A DNA stretch of 47,733 bases, taken from the IMG/VR virus record IMGVR_UViG_3300037233_000016, positions 1-47,733 of that record; one strand, given 5' to 3'. The position numbers and the translations under genes were made by a program. This document shows, piece by piece, positions 22,356-30,773 of the stretch. This stretch comes from a virus. The notes beneath the pieces were generated by a model. That model saw only the letters and a program-made list of their open reading frames with translations. It had not been told where the DNA came from and did not search any database. How positions within the stretch are numbered: the stretch's first letter is position 1; every line of letters begins with the position of its first letter.

Positions 22356-23294
22356 ATGGCAGACTCAGTAGTCACGTATGGTGGGCAGAGTAATTTATCT
22401 GGCGATACCCGTGCCGATTACCTGACTCTCTTCACTGGTGAAGTTCTCCAGGCTTTCATGGAGAAAAATATCTTCATCAAGCACAACGATGTGAAGACGA
22501 TTCAGTTTGGTAAACAGGCTCAGTGGATCGTCTCGTGGAAGGGTTCGGCCCGCTACCACACTCCGGGTACGGAGATCGTGGGCGACCAGACGGCATTCGC
22601 GCAGGCTCTTATCGCGTTGGATGACCTCCTGATCGCAGACCGTTTCGTCTCGAACTTCGACGAAGCGATGGCTCAGTTTGACATTCGTCAGCCGCTTGCC
22701 CGTGAAATGGGTATGGCCCTGGCGCGTGTGTACGACCAGCAGATCGCTCAGTTGTTCTGCTTGGCCGCGCGTGCGTCCGCTTTCGTTACGGGCGCTCCGG
22801 GTGGATCGCAGATCACCCTGAACAACACGACCTCGTACCTTGCGGATGACCTTGTTGCCGCGATTGCGAGCGCCGCTGTTGCGCTTGACCAGAAGTATGT
22901 TCCCGATGAGGGCCGGTTCATTGCTGTTCGCCCGGCTGACTTCTACAACCTCATCAACTCGTCTTCGCGCGCCATCACCACGCTCTATAACCAGAACGCG
23001 GGAAGCGGCTCGATTCAAGACGGTACCTTGAAGCAGTTGTTTGGCATGACGATTGAACGGAGCAACAACATTCCGTCCACGAACGTCACCACTGGTCCGA
23101 CCAACTACCAGGGGAACTTCAGTTCAACCATTGCTATCGTCGCGACCTCTGCGGCGGTTGGAACGGTCAAGCTGATGGAACTCAATATGGAAGCTGAGTA
23201 CGGCACCCGTTGGCAGGGTACGTTGATGGTTGCTCGGTATGCGGTTGGTCACGGAGTTTTGCGGCCCGAATGCGCCGTAGAAATTATCACGTAG
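22356..23294 (+). CDS. Major capsid protein (gp10-like)
   Basis: The 312-residue protein follows T7 gp10A: SGDTRADYLTLFTGEVLQAF, TIQFGKQAQW, HTPGTEIVG, ALDDLLIADRFVSNFDEAM, and the C-terminal MVARYAVGHGVLRPECAVEI. It has the HK97-type fold used by T7-like capsids and forms the icosahedral shell. No obvious frameshift-derived longer form is seen after the stop. The start has no ribosome site, although this should be the most abundant product; the leader is described separately. Confidence 0.95.
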   Translation: MADSVVTYGGQSNLSGDTRADYLTLFTGEVLQAFMEKNIFIKHNDVKTIQFGKQAQWIVSWKGSARYHTPGTEIVGDQTAFAQALIALDDLLIADRFVSNFDEAMAQFDIRQPLAREMGMALARVYDQQIAQLFCLAARASAFVTGAPGGSQITLNNTTSYLADDLVAAIASAAVALDQKYVPDEGRFIAVRPADFYNLINSSSRAITTLYNQNAGSGSIQDGTLKQLFGMTIERSNNIPSTNVTTGPTNYQGNFSSTIAIVATSAAVGTVKLMELNMEAEYGTRWQGTLMVARYAVGHGVLRPECAVEIIT

Positions 23295-23311
23295 CTCTAA
23301 CGAGCTAGGAG
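23292..23311 (+). promoter_or_regulatory. Hairpin overlapping capsid stop, next to HNH ribosome site
   Basis: TAGCTC (23292-23297) pairs with GAGCTA (23302-23307) around a TAAC loop. It begins with the capsid stop codon and its 3' arm ends where AGGAG (23307-23311) begins. It may limit translation of the nuclease gene or protect the capsid mRNA end. Confidence 0.45.
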
Positions 23312-23317
23312 AATGAA

Positions 23318-23707
23318 ATGGAAACTCGGACATGCAATACCTGTAAAGCAGGTAAGCCTCTATCCGAGTTCTCCACTCATTGGTGGCGCGGCATTGAGCA
23401 CCCCGGACGAAAGTGTAAGAAGTGCGCGTCCGACTATGCCCGAAATAAGAAGCTGGGTGTGACGACTACGCAAGTAGAAACTATGCGCGTAAAGCAAGAC
23501 AATCGTTGTGCAATCTGCGGCACGCATGCCGATGAGATTAAACACGGATCATACCGGCACAATCCTTTAGTTGTTGACCACGACCATAAGACAGGGAAGT
23601 TCCGAGGATTACTCTGTCCGACCTGTAACTTAGTGCTAGGACATGCACAAGATGACACATCCCTGTTATCTAACGCCATCACTTACCTGGAGTCTGGCAG
23701 CCAATGA
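23318..23707 (+). CDS. Endonuclease VII-type HNH nuclease with zinc-ribbon N terminus
   Basis: The 129-residue protein has an N-terminal CNTC...CKKC zinc ribbon (residues about 5-40) and a C-terminal endonuclease VII core: CAICG, LVVDHDHKTGKFRGLLC, CNLVLGHAQDD, ending in ITYLE. It is inserted between capsid and tail tubular A genes, which are adjacent in T7, the classical position of a free-standing homing nuclease. AGGAG is six bases before ATG 23318. The N-terminal part differs from the 4618 copy, so the two entered separately or diverged long ago. Confidence 0.87.
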   Translation: METRTCNTCKAGKPLSEFSTHWWRGIEHPGRKCKKCASDYARNKKLGVTTTQVETMRVKQDNRCAICGTHADEIKHGSYRHNPLVVDHDHKTGKFRGLLCPTCNLVLGHAQDDTSLLSNAITYLESGSQ

Positions 23708-24462
23708 GCAACCTGATTACTGGTGGGTATTTCACCGAGACTTCGGCACTGAACTATCTGCTGAGAGCTATAGGTGAAGCCCCCGTAGCATCTGCGGCCA
23801 CCGCGACACAGGCCGACTGTGTAATGGCCCTTGCCACCCTCAATGACGTGTTGACGGAAGTCTTATCAATGCAGTGGAAGTTCAATTCTGAAATTGGGTA
23901 TCAGCTTCAGCCCATCGGGCAGATCAACTGGACGCCCACCCTCGGCGGTACCGTGGAGGTACTCAATGTTTTCGCCATTCCAGCTAACCTCATGGCTTAC
24001 CGAACAACGTCAGCGCCGCAACAGGTTGGAGTCAACTACACTGACATCGGATGGCGGCGGGCAATCGTGTGGAACTCTGCCGGAGTGTACCCGCTTGTCT
24101 TTTACGATAGAAGCCATAATCGCGAAGGGTGGAACGCCGGAAGTTACCCTTTCCTCGCCATCGACCCTGTGTGGCTCATGCCCTTTGTCGATCTCCCTTA
24201 TGAAGCCCAACTATACGTCGTTGCCAAGTCGGCCCGCCAACTTGTCGAGCGAAGCGTAAACTCATCGGAGATCGCTAGCTTCATCAAGACTGATGAAGCA
24301 TGGTCCTACGCCCGCCTCATGCGGAAGTATGGAAAGTTGGATAGCTTCAACTTCTTGCGGACTGGCAATGCGATGCGTGCCCTGGGTATGCGTCCTGCTG
24401 TGAACGTGGGCTACATTGACATCCGTGGAGAGCCGCCAGCCTACGCTGAAGCGAAGGTCTAA
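23704..24462 (+). CDS. Tail tubular protein A / adaptor (gp11-like)
   Basis: The 252-residue protein contains the gp11 pattern: ETSALNYLLRAIGEAPV at the N terminus, ADCVMALATLNDVLTEVLS, and LPYEAQLYVVAKSARQL with the C-terminal helices. In T7, gp11 forms the ring between portal and nozzle and also contacts the fibres. Start overlaps the preceding stop (ATGA) and the stop overlaps the next ATG, so it is coupled to the nozzle gene. Confidence 0.92.
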   Translation: MSNLITGGYFTETSALNYLLRAIGEAPVASAATATQADCVMALATLNDVLTEVLSMQWKFNSEIGYQLQPIGQINWTPTLGGTVEVLNVFAIPANLMAYRTTSAPQQVGVNYTDIGWRRAIVWNSAGVYPLVFYDRSHNREGWNAGSYPFLAIDPVWLMPFVDLPYEAQLYVVAKSARQLVERSVNSSEIASFIKTDEAWSYARLMRKYGKLDSFNFLRTGNAMRALGMRPAVNVGYIDIRGEPPAYAEAKV

Positions 24463-27218
24463 TGCCCCTCATCGCACAAACCGTCCAGGCAATCTACGAT
24501 GGTGTGAGTCAGCAGCCTGACAAACTTCGTACCACTGGTCAGTCACAGACGCAGCTTAATGTGTTCGACAGCATGGTCTATGGGAAGATCAAACGTCCCC
24601 CAACTACGCATGTCGCAAAGCTCGGCAGCGGTACGTGGGTCAATCCATACATCTTCGCCGTTAATCGGGACTCGGTAACGAAGTATCACGTCGTAGTGGC
24701 TGGAGGTAGCTGCTACGTCTTTGATGGCATCACAGGCGCTTCGTATACTGTCCTGACCCCCAAGGGTTCGGCGTATCTCACTCTTGCGCCGACTAGCCCG
24801 CCAGCCATGCAGTCAGGGTTCCGGTTTGCACAGGTCCAAGATACCACGTTCATCGTCAACCAGACGATCAGTCCGAACCCCCTAGCCGGTCAGTTCACGC
24901 CGACCGCACAACCAGAGGCCCTTGTCACGGTAGCCTTGGGTGACTATGGTACCAACTATTACGTCACTCTCAATGGCATCACTGTCGGGTTCCAGGCCAC
25001 CACGCCGAACTCTCCCGTGTCGAGAGCACAGTTGTCCACGGACCAGATGGCTCAACAGTTGTTCGTCGCCTTCACAGAGAATGCAACGCTGAATGGGCAG
25101 TTCTATTTCACACTGCTTGGCATCATCGGGACGACTGAAGGCGCATCTACCATCTACATCACTCGGAAGGACGGAGCCGACTTCCAAATCTCGGCCAATG
25201 ACGGCTTGAATGATGGTGGAATTGTGGTCGTCAAGGGCACAGTCCAGAACATCGAAAACCTGCCAGCACGCGCGATGAATGGGCAAGTGGTTGAAGTCGC
25301 TCCCGATCCCGACAACAAGTTTGATGTGACATATTATGCGTATGACAATCTTGGCTCAGCGAATCTGGCTGGCGTGTGGCGTGAGTGTGCCGCCCCCGGC
25401 ATCCTGACCACGATTGACCCTGCTACTATGCCGTGGCAACTAACGAAGGGTGGGGATATCATTGCTGGGTTCAATGCTGATGGCACACCGCCAATGCCCA
25501 TTGTCGGACCCGGCAATGTTACAATATGGTATGAAGGTCTGTCAGGCTACACTGCCACACAAAGACAGTCCTTTGTGAATGATGGGGACCACTTTACCTA
25601 TACCTTGGCTCACTTGGCGGGTATCGCAGGTGAAGTTCTGACCTTCTACTATGATGTAGATGCGGGTAATCTTCCTGTTGGACAGTTCGTCTCGGTCAAC
25701 ATCCATGATGTCGGTCTTGGGATCAACTATCCTCAATACTTTGCGGGTGGCACGACCGTCCTCAACTTTTCGCAGGTCATACCCACCACAGGGTCAAGTG
25801 GTGACGGGTTCATCTGCACGCTGAACTACTCAAATGGCACACCGAAGGATTCACAGAAAGCAACTGTAACCTTCCACGCCTATAATGATTCGACTGGACT
25901 GAATACAGTTACAGAGTCTATCCCAGATGGTGTGCTGCTAACGTGGAATGCGGACTGGACGTATGCAATGGGTGTGGCGATTAATGTAACCATCGCAGGA
26001 TTTGGTACGGAGACTTATACACCCGCGACTGATGAGACGGCAGCCCAGGTTGCTGCGGGCGTGGCGGCGCTGACGGGCTGGTCTCATCTACTCACAGGGT
26101 CGGTGGTTAATGGGATCTCCACTCTCTTTGCACAGAATGGGCTCAATCCGATTCCGGCTGCGGCTAGTGTGACGTATGGATGGACACCCTCCCAGCAGTA
26201 TCACAATGCCAGTCTTGACATGGCGACCAATGAGCTTGTGGGCTACATCTTCCGAGACCTCACCGATGGATCAACCGCAACCATCACCAGCAACACGGCC
26301 ACAACCATCACCTTTACTGGTGGTCTCAGTGGCGGAACTACTAACACAGTACGAAAGAATGATGTGGTGGCTGTGGCTGGACCTGCAAATGTATTTGTGC
26401 TCCAGCCAGTCAACTGGTCCCCGCGAGAAGTCGGAGACGATACCACTAACCCCTTCCCCTCTCTGACCTATGACTTCATTACTGAAGTGGGATTCACGTC
26501 GGGACGGCTTGTTCTTCTCAGCGGTGAGAATGTCGTCTGCTCCGGCTCCAATGATATCTTCAACCTCTTTAGGACCACCGTTACTCAACTTCTGGACGGA
26601 GACCGGATTGATATATCCGCTAACTCCGGTACTGTTTCTGACTGGCACTCCCTAGTACACTGGGCTGAAGGGGCATGGTTATTTGCAGGCAATGTCCAAG
26701 CGCAGCTTCCAACAGATCCCGCGCTCGCAAATAGCTCTGTCTCCATCCAGTCCTTGACTATCTACCAGTCACAACCCACCATGCGGCCCTTGGGCATGGA
26801 CCGCCGTGTCTTCTTCACAAGGCTGCGGAGCCCTAATTCTGCGGTGCCAGTGACGGAAGTGATGCGGTACATGCGCGCAAGGTTCCCGTTGGCAGGCTTC
26901 TTTGCTGAGGGAATAACTAAACACATTCCAACGTATTTGGCAGGCATCCCCCTGCAATTAGTTGGAGACCCGCAATTAGAGATGGTGGTGTTACTGACCT
27001 CTGCCGTGCCAAACCAAGTCTATCCTTACATTTTCCATTACAATGCCGCACAAGATTTAGAGATGGAAAGTTGGAGCACATGGCAGTTTGATCCGGGTTG
27101 TGCCGTGCTGGCTATGGATATGCTCGATGGTGTGCTGGGACTGATTATCCAAAGATCGGACGGTGTTTATCTCGAATACTGCGACATGCAGTTGGCCCTG
27201 TACGAGAACCCGTCCTAA
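24462..27218 (+). CDS. Tail tubular protein B / nozzle, N-terminal and central part (gp12-like)
   Basis: The 918-residue protein opens with the gp12 signature (YDGVSQQPDKLR, then QLNVFDSMVYGKIKRPPTTH) and has the platform segments WTPLVHW-like LVHWAEGAWLFAGNVQ and RRVFFTRLR near its end. Its centre (about 350-600) contains extra strand-rich domains. The C-terminal domain that ends T7 gp12 is absent; it appears as the next ORF, starting in TAATG overlap. The nozzle closes the tail and guides DNA exit. With the next gene the total is about 1130 residues, against 794 in T7. Confidence 0.92.
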   Translation: MPLIAQTVQAIYDGVSQQPDKLRTTGQSQTQLNVFDSMVYGKIKRPPTTHVAKLGSGTWVNPYIFAVNRDSVTKYHVVVAGGSCYVFDGITGASYTVLTPKGSAYLTLAPTSPPAMQSGFRFAQVQDTTFIVNQTISPNPLAGQFTPTAQPEALVTVALGDYGTNYYVTLNGITVGFQATTPNSPVSRAQLSTDQMAQQLFVAFTENATLNGQFYFTLLGIIGTTEGASTIYITRKDGADFQISANDGLNDGGIVVVKGTVQNIENLPARAMNGQVVEVAPDPDNKFDVTYYAYDNLGSANLAGVWRECAAPGILTTIDPATMPWQLTKGGDIIAGFNADGTPPMPIVGPGNVTIWYEGLSGYTATQRQSFVNDGDHFTYTLAHLAGIAGEVLTFYYDVDAGNLPVGQFVSVNIHDVGLGINYPQYFAGGTTVLNFSQVIPTTGSSGDGFICTLNYSNGTPKDSQKATVTFHAYNDSTGLNTVTESIPDGVLLTWNADWTYAMGVAINVTIAGFGTETYTPATDETAAQVAAGVAALTGWSHLLTGSVVNGISTLFAQNGLNPIPAAASVTYGWTPSQQYHNASLDMATNELVGYIFRDLTDGSTATITSNTATTITFTGGLSGGTTNTVRKNDVVAVAGPANVFVLQPVNWSPREVGDDTTNPFPSLTYDFITEVGFTSGRLVLLSGENVVCSGSNDIFNLFRTTVTQLLDGDRIDISANSGTVSDWHSLVHWAEGAWLFAGNVQAQLPTDPALANSSVSIQSLTIYQSQPTMRPLGMDRRVFFTRLRSPNSAVPVTEVMRYMRARFPLAGFFAEGITKHIPTYLAGIPLQLVGDPQLEMVVLLTSAVPNQVYPYIFHYNAAQDLEMESWSTWQFDPGCAVLAMDMLDGVLGLIIQRSDGVYLEYCDMQLALYENPS

Positions 27219-27853
27219 TGGCAAACGCTCCGGCATCCTGCCAACACCTAGATCGACAGGTCACAAACTTGACAACCGGGGTGTCGTCAGCCTATAGTGC
27301 TCCCACGACAACATGGACTCTGCCCTATACCGTGACCACAGATCAGGTCACAATGGGGCACCTGACCATCTGCCGCATGGACACGAACGTATGGTTTGAG
27401 GATGCCGCTCAGGCGGTCAACGCTGGAGTTACCGTTACCCGACCCGCCAATAACAAAATCGCCGTCTCGGGAGCAGGGAACCTCACAGCCGTTCCGGTCC
27501 TGATCGGCGTCCTCTTCAATGCTTCATGGGAGCTTTCGACCATCTACGAGCGTGACCAGAATAAGCAGGCAGAGCAGCGCGGACGCTTGCGTTTGGGATA
27601 CTTCCACTTCTCCTACGAACCGATGACTAATTTGACAGCAACGGTGACGCCGCAGGGGCGCTCACCTTATGTCTATGTCTTCTATGATCCCACAGCCGGA
27701 GCAGGAATGGATGAAGTTAAGCCGTTTACTATACCTATCCAAGCGCGTAATGAAGACTCTACGATTGTCTTTTCCGATTCAACTCCTGGCTCTTTTAGAA
27801 TTGTGTCCTACGACTGGGAGGGCACGCTTACTATGCGTGCAAGGGGAGTATAA
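27218..27853 (+). CDS. C-terminal nozzle domain as a separate protein (gp12 C-terminus-like)
   Basis: The 211-residue product has the features that end T7 gp12: LDRQV near the start, strands with IYERDQNKQAEQRGRLRLGYF, an EPMTNLTATVTPQGRSPYVY region and YDWEGTLTMRARGV at the C terminus. ATG 27218 overlaps the stop of the 918-residue protein (TAATG), so equal amounts could be made by coupling. An upstream frame would extend it into the first gene but reads unlike protein. Probably a separate chain that completes the nozzle. Confidence 0.75.
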   Translation: MANAPASCQHLDRQVTNLTTGVSSAYSAPTTTWTLPYTVTTDQVTMGHLTICRMDTNVWFEDAAQAVNAGVTVTRPANNKIAVSGAGNLTAVPVLIGVLFNASWELSTIYERDQNKQAEQRGRLRLGYFHFSYEPMTNLTATVTPQGRSPYVYVFYDPTAGAGMDEVKPFTIPIQARNEDSTIVFSDSTPGSFRIVSYDWEGTLTMRARGV

Positions 27854-28008
27854 TGCCTAAACCCAACCATGAAGAGTTGGTCGTTGAGTATAAGAAGCAG
27901 TGCGGCCAATGGGTCGTTGACCTGTGGGATGCTGCCGACACAGCGTATGTCATCCACCACAACTCTCCCGAGAGGGAGGAAGAAGAGGACGATGAGCATA
28001 GAGATTAG
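27853..28008 (+). CDS. Acidic-tailed micro-protein, 51 aa
   Basis: Starts in TAATG overlap. MPKPNHEELVVEYKKQCGQW is followed by VVDLWDAADTAYVIHH and a strongly acidic tail (EREEEEDDEHRD). Part of the tail coding sequence also carries the ribosome site (GGAGGAAGAAGAGG) of the next gene, which starts inside it, so the acidic run may be partly a by-product of that site. Function unknown. Confidence 0.55.
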   Translation: MPKPNHEELVVEYKKQCGQWVVDLWDAADTAYVIHHNSPEREEEEDDEHRD

Positions 28009-28501
28009 GGAATCGGATGAGACTGCCGTGATGTGGGTTGCAGATCATCTCTGTGCCGCAGACGACTTAGAGATTACGACAGTCAGTGGTCTCCCGCCCA
28101 GAGAAAGTGTACAGTTTGGTGTTACTGTAGCCACCGACAGCTTTGCTGTACATCCAATTCTTAATGGAGTGGCTGGAGCACCAGTGGCTCTTTTCGGCGT
28201 TGTGGATGACGGTGAACGGAGTCCTGGGTGGGGGGTCATCTGGTTGGTTGGGACGGACATGCTGCTGAAGACCTCTATGGATATCTTCAAGGCTGCCCCC
28301 TTCTGGCTCGATGCATGGCTGGATCGCTTCCCCGCTGGTCTGCATAACCTCGTAGACATGCGAAATGAGCGGCACATTAAGTGGATCAAGCGTATGGGTG
28401 GCAAGTTCGATGGCACCGGCAAGATCCTCAATGGTCAAAAGTTCGCGTACTTCTCAATTCAGCGCCCGCCAATCACGGAAACCCAAGGAGAGATGTCATA
28501 G
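27992..28501 (+). CDS. Internal virion protein A-like (gp13-type, GNAT-like)
   Basis: The 169-residue protein has the acyltransferase-like pattern seen in T7 gp13: a central strand GWGVIWLVGTDML, helix LDAWLDRFPAGLHNLVDMRN, and HIKWIKRMGGKFDGT. Gp13-type proteins are needed for normal assembly of the internal core. ATG 27992 is chosen for the purine-rich ribosome site GGAGGAAGAAGAGG; the longer upstream frame overlaps the previous gene and reads unlike protein. Order after the nozzle gene matches T7. Confidence 0.72.
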   Translation: MSIEIRESDETAVMWVADHLCAADDLEITTVSGLPPRESVQFGVTVATDSFAVHPILNGVAGAPVALFGVVDDGERSPGWGVIWLVGTDMLLKTSMDIFKAAPFWLDAWLDRFPAGLHNLVDMRNERHIKWIKRMGGKFDGTGKILNGQKFAYFSIQRPPITETQGEMS

Positions 28502-29100
28502 TGTGTGGCCCGGCAGCGATCATGGCAGTGCAGATGGGGATAGGAGCGGCAGGCTCCATCGAAGGAGCTATAGCAAAGGACAAGGCTGCCCGACAAGCCT
28601 GGGGGAGTACCATAACAGATCTTGAAGGCCAGTATAGTGCAACCCAGCTTCGTGAGCAACAGGAGATGTCAAAGGCACAGATGGATGTCTTTCAGGCTCA
28701 ACGGTCTGGGCAGTCGCTTACCTCACGGGTTCGTGTCCAAAGTGCCAGCGGTGGAGTGGGTGGCGCAACGGCTGCTGAACGTGAGCAGACTGTGGGAAAT
28801 AATGTGGAGAACTATGCCTCGACTTCTAAAGTCAACCTTGCGAATGAACTCAGGCAGAATCAGCTGGATGCTAAGGGCTTCTTGGCGAAGGCACAGACCC
28901 AGATCAATGAGAATCAGCCGGAAACAGGTTTGTCACTTGGTCTTGATCTTGCCTCACAGGCTGCCTCTATGGGTCAGAAGGCTATGCCCCCTGCTGGTAC
29001 GTCTGCGGCTGGCTCCCTTGATACTAGCGGCTCCCTCGATGCTCTCAATAGTCCCGATGTATTGTCGGGTATCAGTAGTGCTTCCTCGGCCCTCGCCTAA
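28501..29100 (+). CDS. Internal virion protein B-like (gp14-type)
   Basis: GTG 28501 overlaps the preceding stop (TAGTG). The 199-residue product starts VCGPAAIMAVQMGIGAAGSI, a hydrophobic N terminus as in T7 gp14 (which starts MCWAAAIP), followed by long Ala/Gln-rich helices and a flexible Gly/Ser tail. In T7, gp14 is ejected first and forms the outer-membrane part of the DNA channel. Position between A- and C-like genes supports the call. Confidence 0.78.
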   Translation: MCGPAAIMAVQMGIGAAGSIEGAIAKDKAARQAWGSTITDLEGQYSATQLREQQEMSKAQMDVFQAQRSGQSLTSRVRVQSASGGVGGATAAEREQTVGNNVENYASTSKVNLANELRQNQLDAKGFLAKAQTQINENQPETGLSLGLDLASQAASMGQKAMPPAGTSAAGSLDTSGSLDALNSPDVLSGISSASSALA

Positions 29101-30773
29101 TGCCCGGCACAGCGATTGAGTCGGAATCCCCTATCAATGAGTCCCAGGGCATTCCAAAGCCATCTCTTGATGTTACTGCTCATGCCGTTGATACCTATGT
29201 GCGGCCTGTCTCCCCTGAGAAGTCAAGTCTTGGACAACTTGCTGGAGCACTGAAGGACTTGAACCCGGCCCTAGAGAAAATTGAGACACGCTTTCAGGAT
29301 CAGGCAGAGCAGCAAGGTGAGGCGGCAGGAACGGCAGCCTTCGCGAAGGATAGTGGGGATTGGGATAAGGCAATAGCCAATGGCGATGTGCCCTCCATCC
29401 TTAACCCTTGGGCACGGCAACGTGCGCGTGAGACATTTGGTAAGCTGTCTGGGGATAAGATGGGCAATGACATTCGGGCTAATCAAGACTATATCCGCGA
29501 GAATGCCAACGCCACCACTCTTCAGCAGCATGATGATGCATGGGCAAGAGCGCGTCAACAGTGGGAGAAGGAGAATCTTGGGCATACCAGCCACTCAGAC
29601 CCACTCTTTCAGCTTCACTATCAGGCAATGGCAGCCGTACAGACGCAGGAAGAGCGTAATCGTGCTGTGCCCGAGATTGAAAAGAACTTCGTGACACTGA
29701 ATGGAAAGCATCTGTCGGACCTAATGACAAACCACTTGCAGGATGGGATATCAAGTGGAGCCAGTGGTGAAGCTATACAGGCCGATCTCACAACCTTTGC
29801 CGCCCAGTCTCACTTGCCAGAGCTTGTACAGCGTACCGCAATCAACTCTGCGATTGATGCAATGGCTCACAAGTCAGGTAAAATCTCTGTCTATGGCCTG
29901 GCCGATGGTGTAACGGTCACAGGATCAGACGGCACGAAGTATAACATGGGCAATGATGTAGACTTCATCAAGCTCCGCACGGCTGGTCAGGCTGAAATTA
30001 CCCGCACTGCCTTTACTGGAGTGCGGTTGTACAATGCTGAGTTGCTACAGAAACAGACCCAGGTACGTGCGGATGCTGCATCGAACATCATAGATCAACT
30101 TATCAAGAACCCAAATGCAGTAATCGACGAGGCCCCACTTCGGGCGTCCTATACAGCAGCAGGGATTGGGGGGAAGATAAAGGAGATACCCGCACTTATT
30201 GAGGCAGGACGCCACCCGCCTATTGATGACGTTATCTCTGCGACTGATGCAGGTAGGTATAGTGCCCAGATTAGTGATCGTTCCTTGCAGAAGACGAACA
30301 GTACCTACGTTACCCAGGATACGCTGATTAAAGCATTGGCTGACCGGCAGCTTAACATGAATGATTATAACAAGCTTCAGTCCCGTGTTGCAGCGCGGGA
30401 CGGGCGTGCTGATAGGGGTGGCCGTACAGCAGCCGACCCGCAGACTGTGAAGGACATCTTTGATCGGTACCAGCAGCAGATTCGCATGTCGATCTCGCCC
30501 GCAGCCCTCGCCAACACACCCAAATACTTCAAGGGGAATATCTTTGATGCTCAAAACTCGGGTGTGGCCCAGCTATCAGACGCATTCTTCCAGTACAAAG
30601 AGGCACATCCCGAGATGGATGCGCAGCAATTGAATAAGCATCTCGCAGAATATACACAAATCCTCGTTGACTACTATCTTGAGCCGTCAATGACGAATGC
30701 TAAGGAAGTCAATGTCACGAATACTGGTAAGGGCGCAAAGGCCCCTCCCCCAATGAACAACGAGGATGAGTAA
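29100..30773 (+). CDS. Internal virion protein C-like (gp15-type)
   Basis: The 557-residue protein is soluble, highly helical and rich in Gln, Ala and Asp, with an N-terminal disordered part (MPGTAIESESPINESQGIP) and FQYKEAHPEMDAQQLNKHLA near the C terminus, similar in style to T7 gp15 (747 residues). In T7 it builds the periplasmic tunnel with gp16. Shorter than T7. Start and stop overlap neighbours (TAATG both sides). The call depends on order and composition more than motifs. Confidence 0.75.
   Translation: MPGTAIESESPINESQGIPKPSLDVTAHAVDTYVRPVSPEKSSLGQLAGALKDLNPALEKIETRFQDQAEQQGEAAGTAAFAKDSGDWDKAIANGDVPSILNPWARQRARETFGKLSGDKMGNDIRANQDYIRENANATTLQQHDDAWARARQQWEKENLGHTSHSDPLFQLHYQAMAAVQTQEERNRAVPEIEKNFVTLNGKHLSDLMTNHLQDGISSGASGEAIQADLTTFAAQSHLPELVQRTAINSAIDAMAHKSGKISVYGLADGVTVTGSDGTKYNMGNDVDFIKLRTAGQAEITRTAFTGVRLYNAELLQKQTQVRADAASNIIDQLIKNPNAVIDEAPLRASYTAAGIGGKIKEIPALIEAGRHPPIDDVISATDAGRYSAQISDRSLQKTNSTYVTQDTLIKALADRQLNMNDYNKLQSRVAARDGRADRGGRTAADPQTVKDIFDRYQQQIRMSISPAALANTPKYFKGNIFDAQNSGVAQLSDAFFQYKEAHPEMDAQQLNKHLAEYTQILVDYYLEPSMTNAKEVNVTNTGKGAKAPPPMNNEDE

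Noticed and set aside
27098-27217. Longer N terminus for the 211-residue nozzle domain protein
   Set aside because: The extension overlaps the gp12-like gene in another frame and is arginine/cysteine-rich shadow sequence; TAATG at 27218 is the typical start here.
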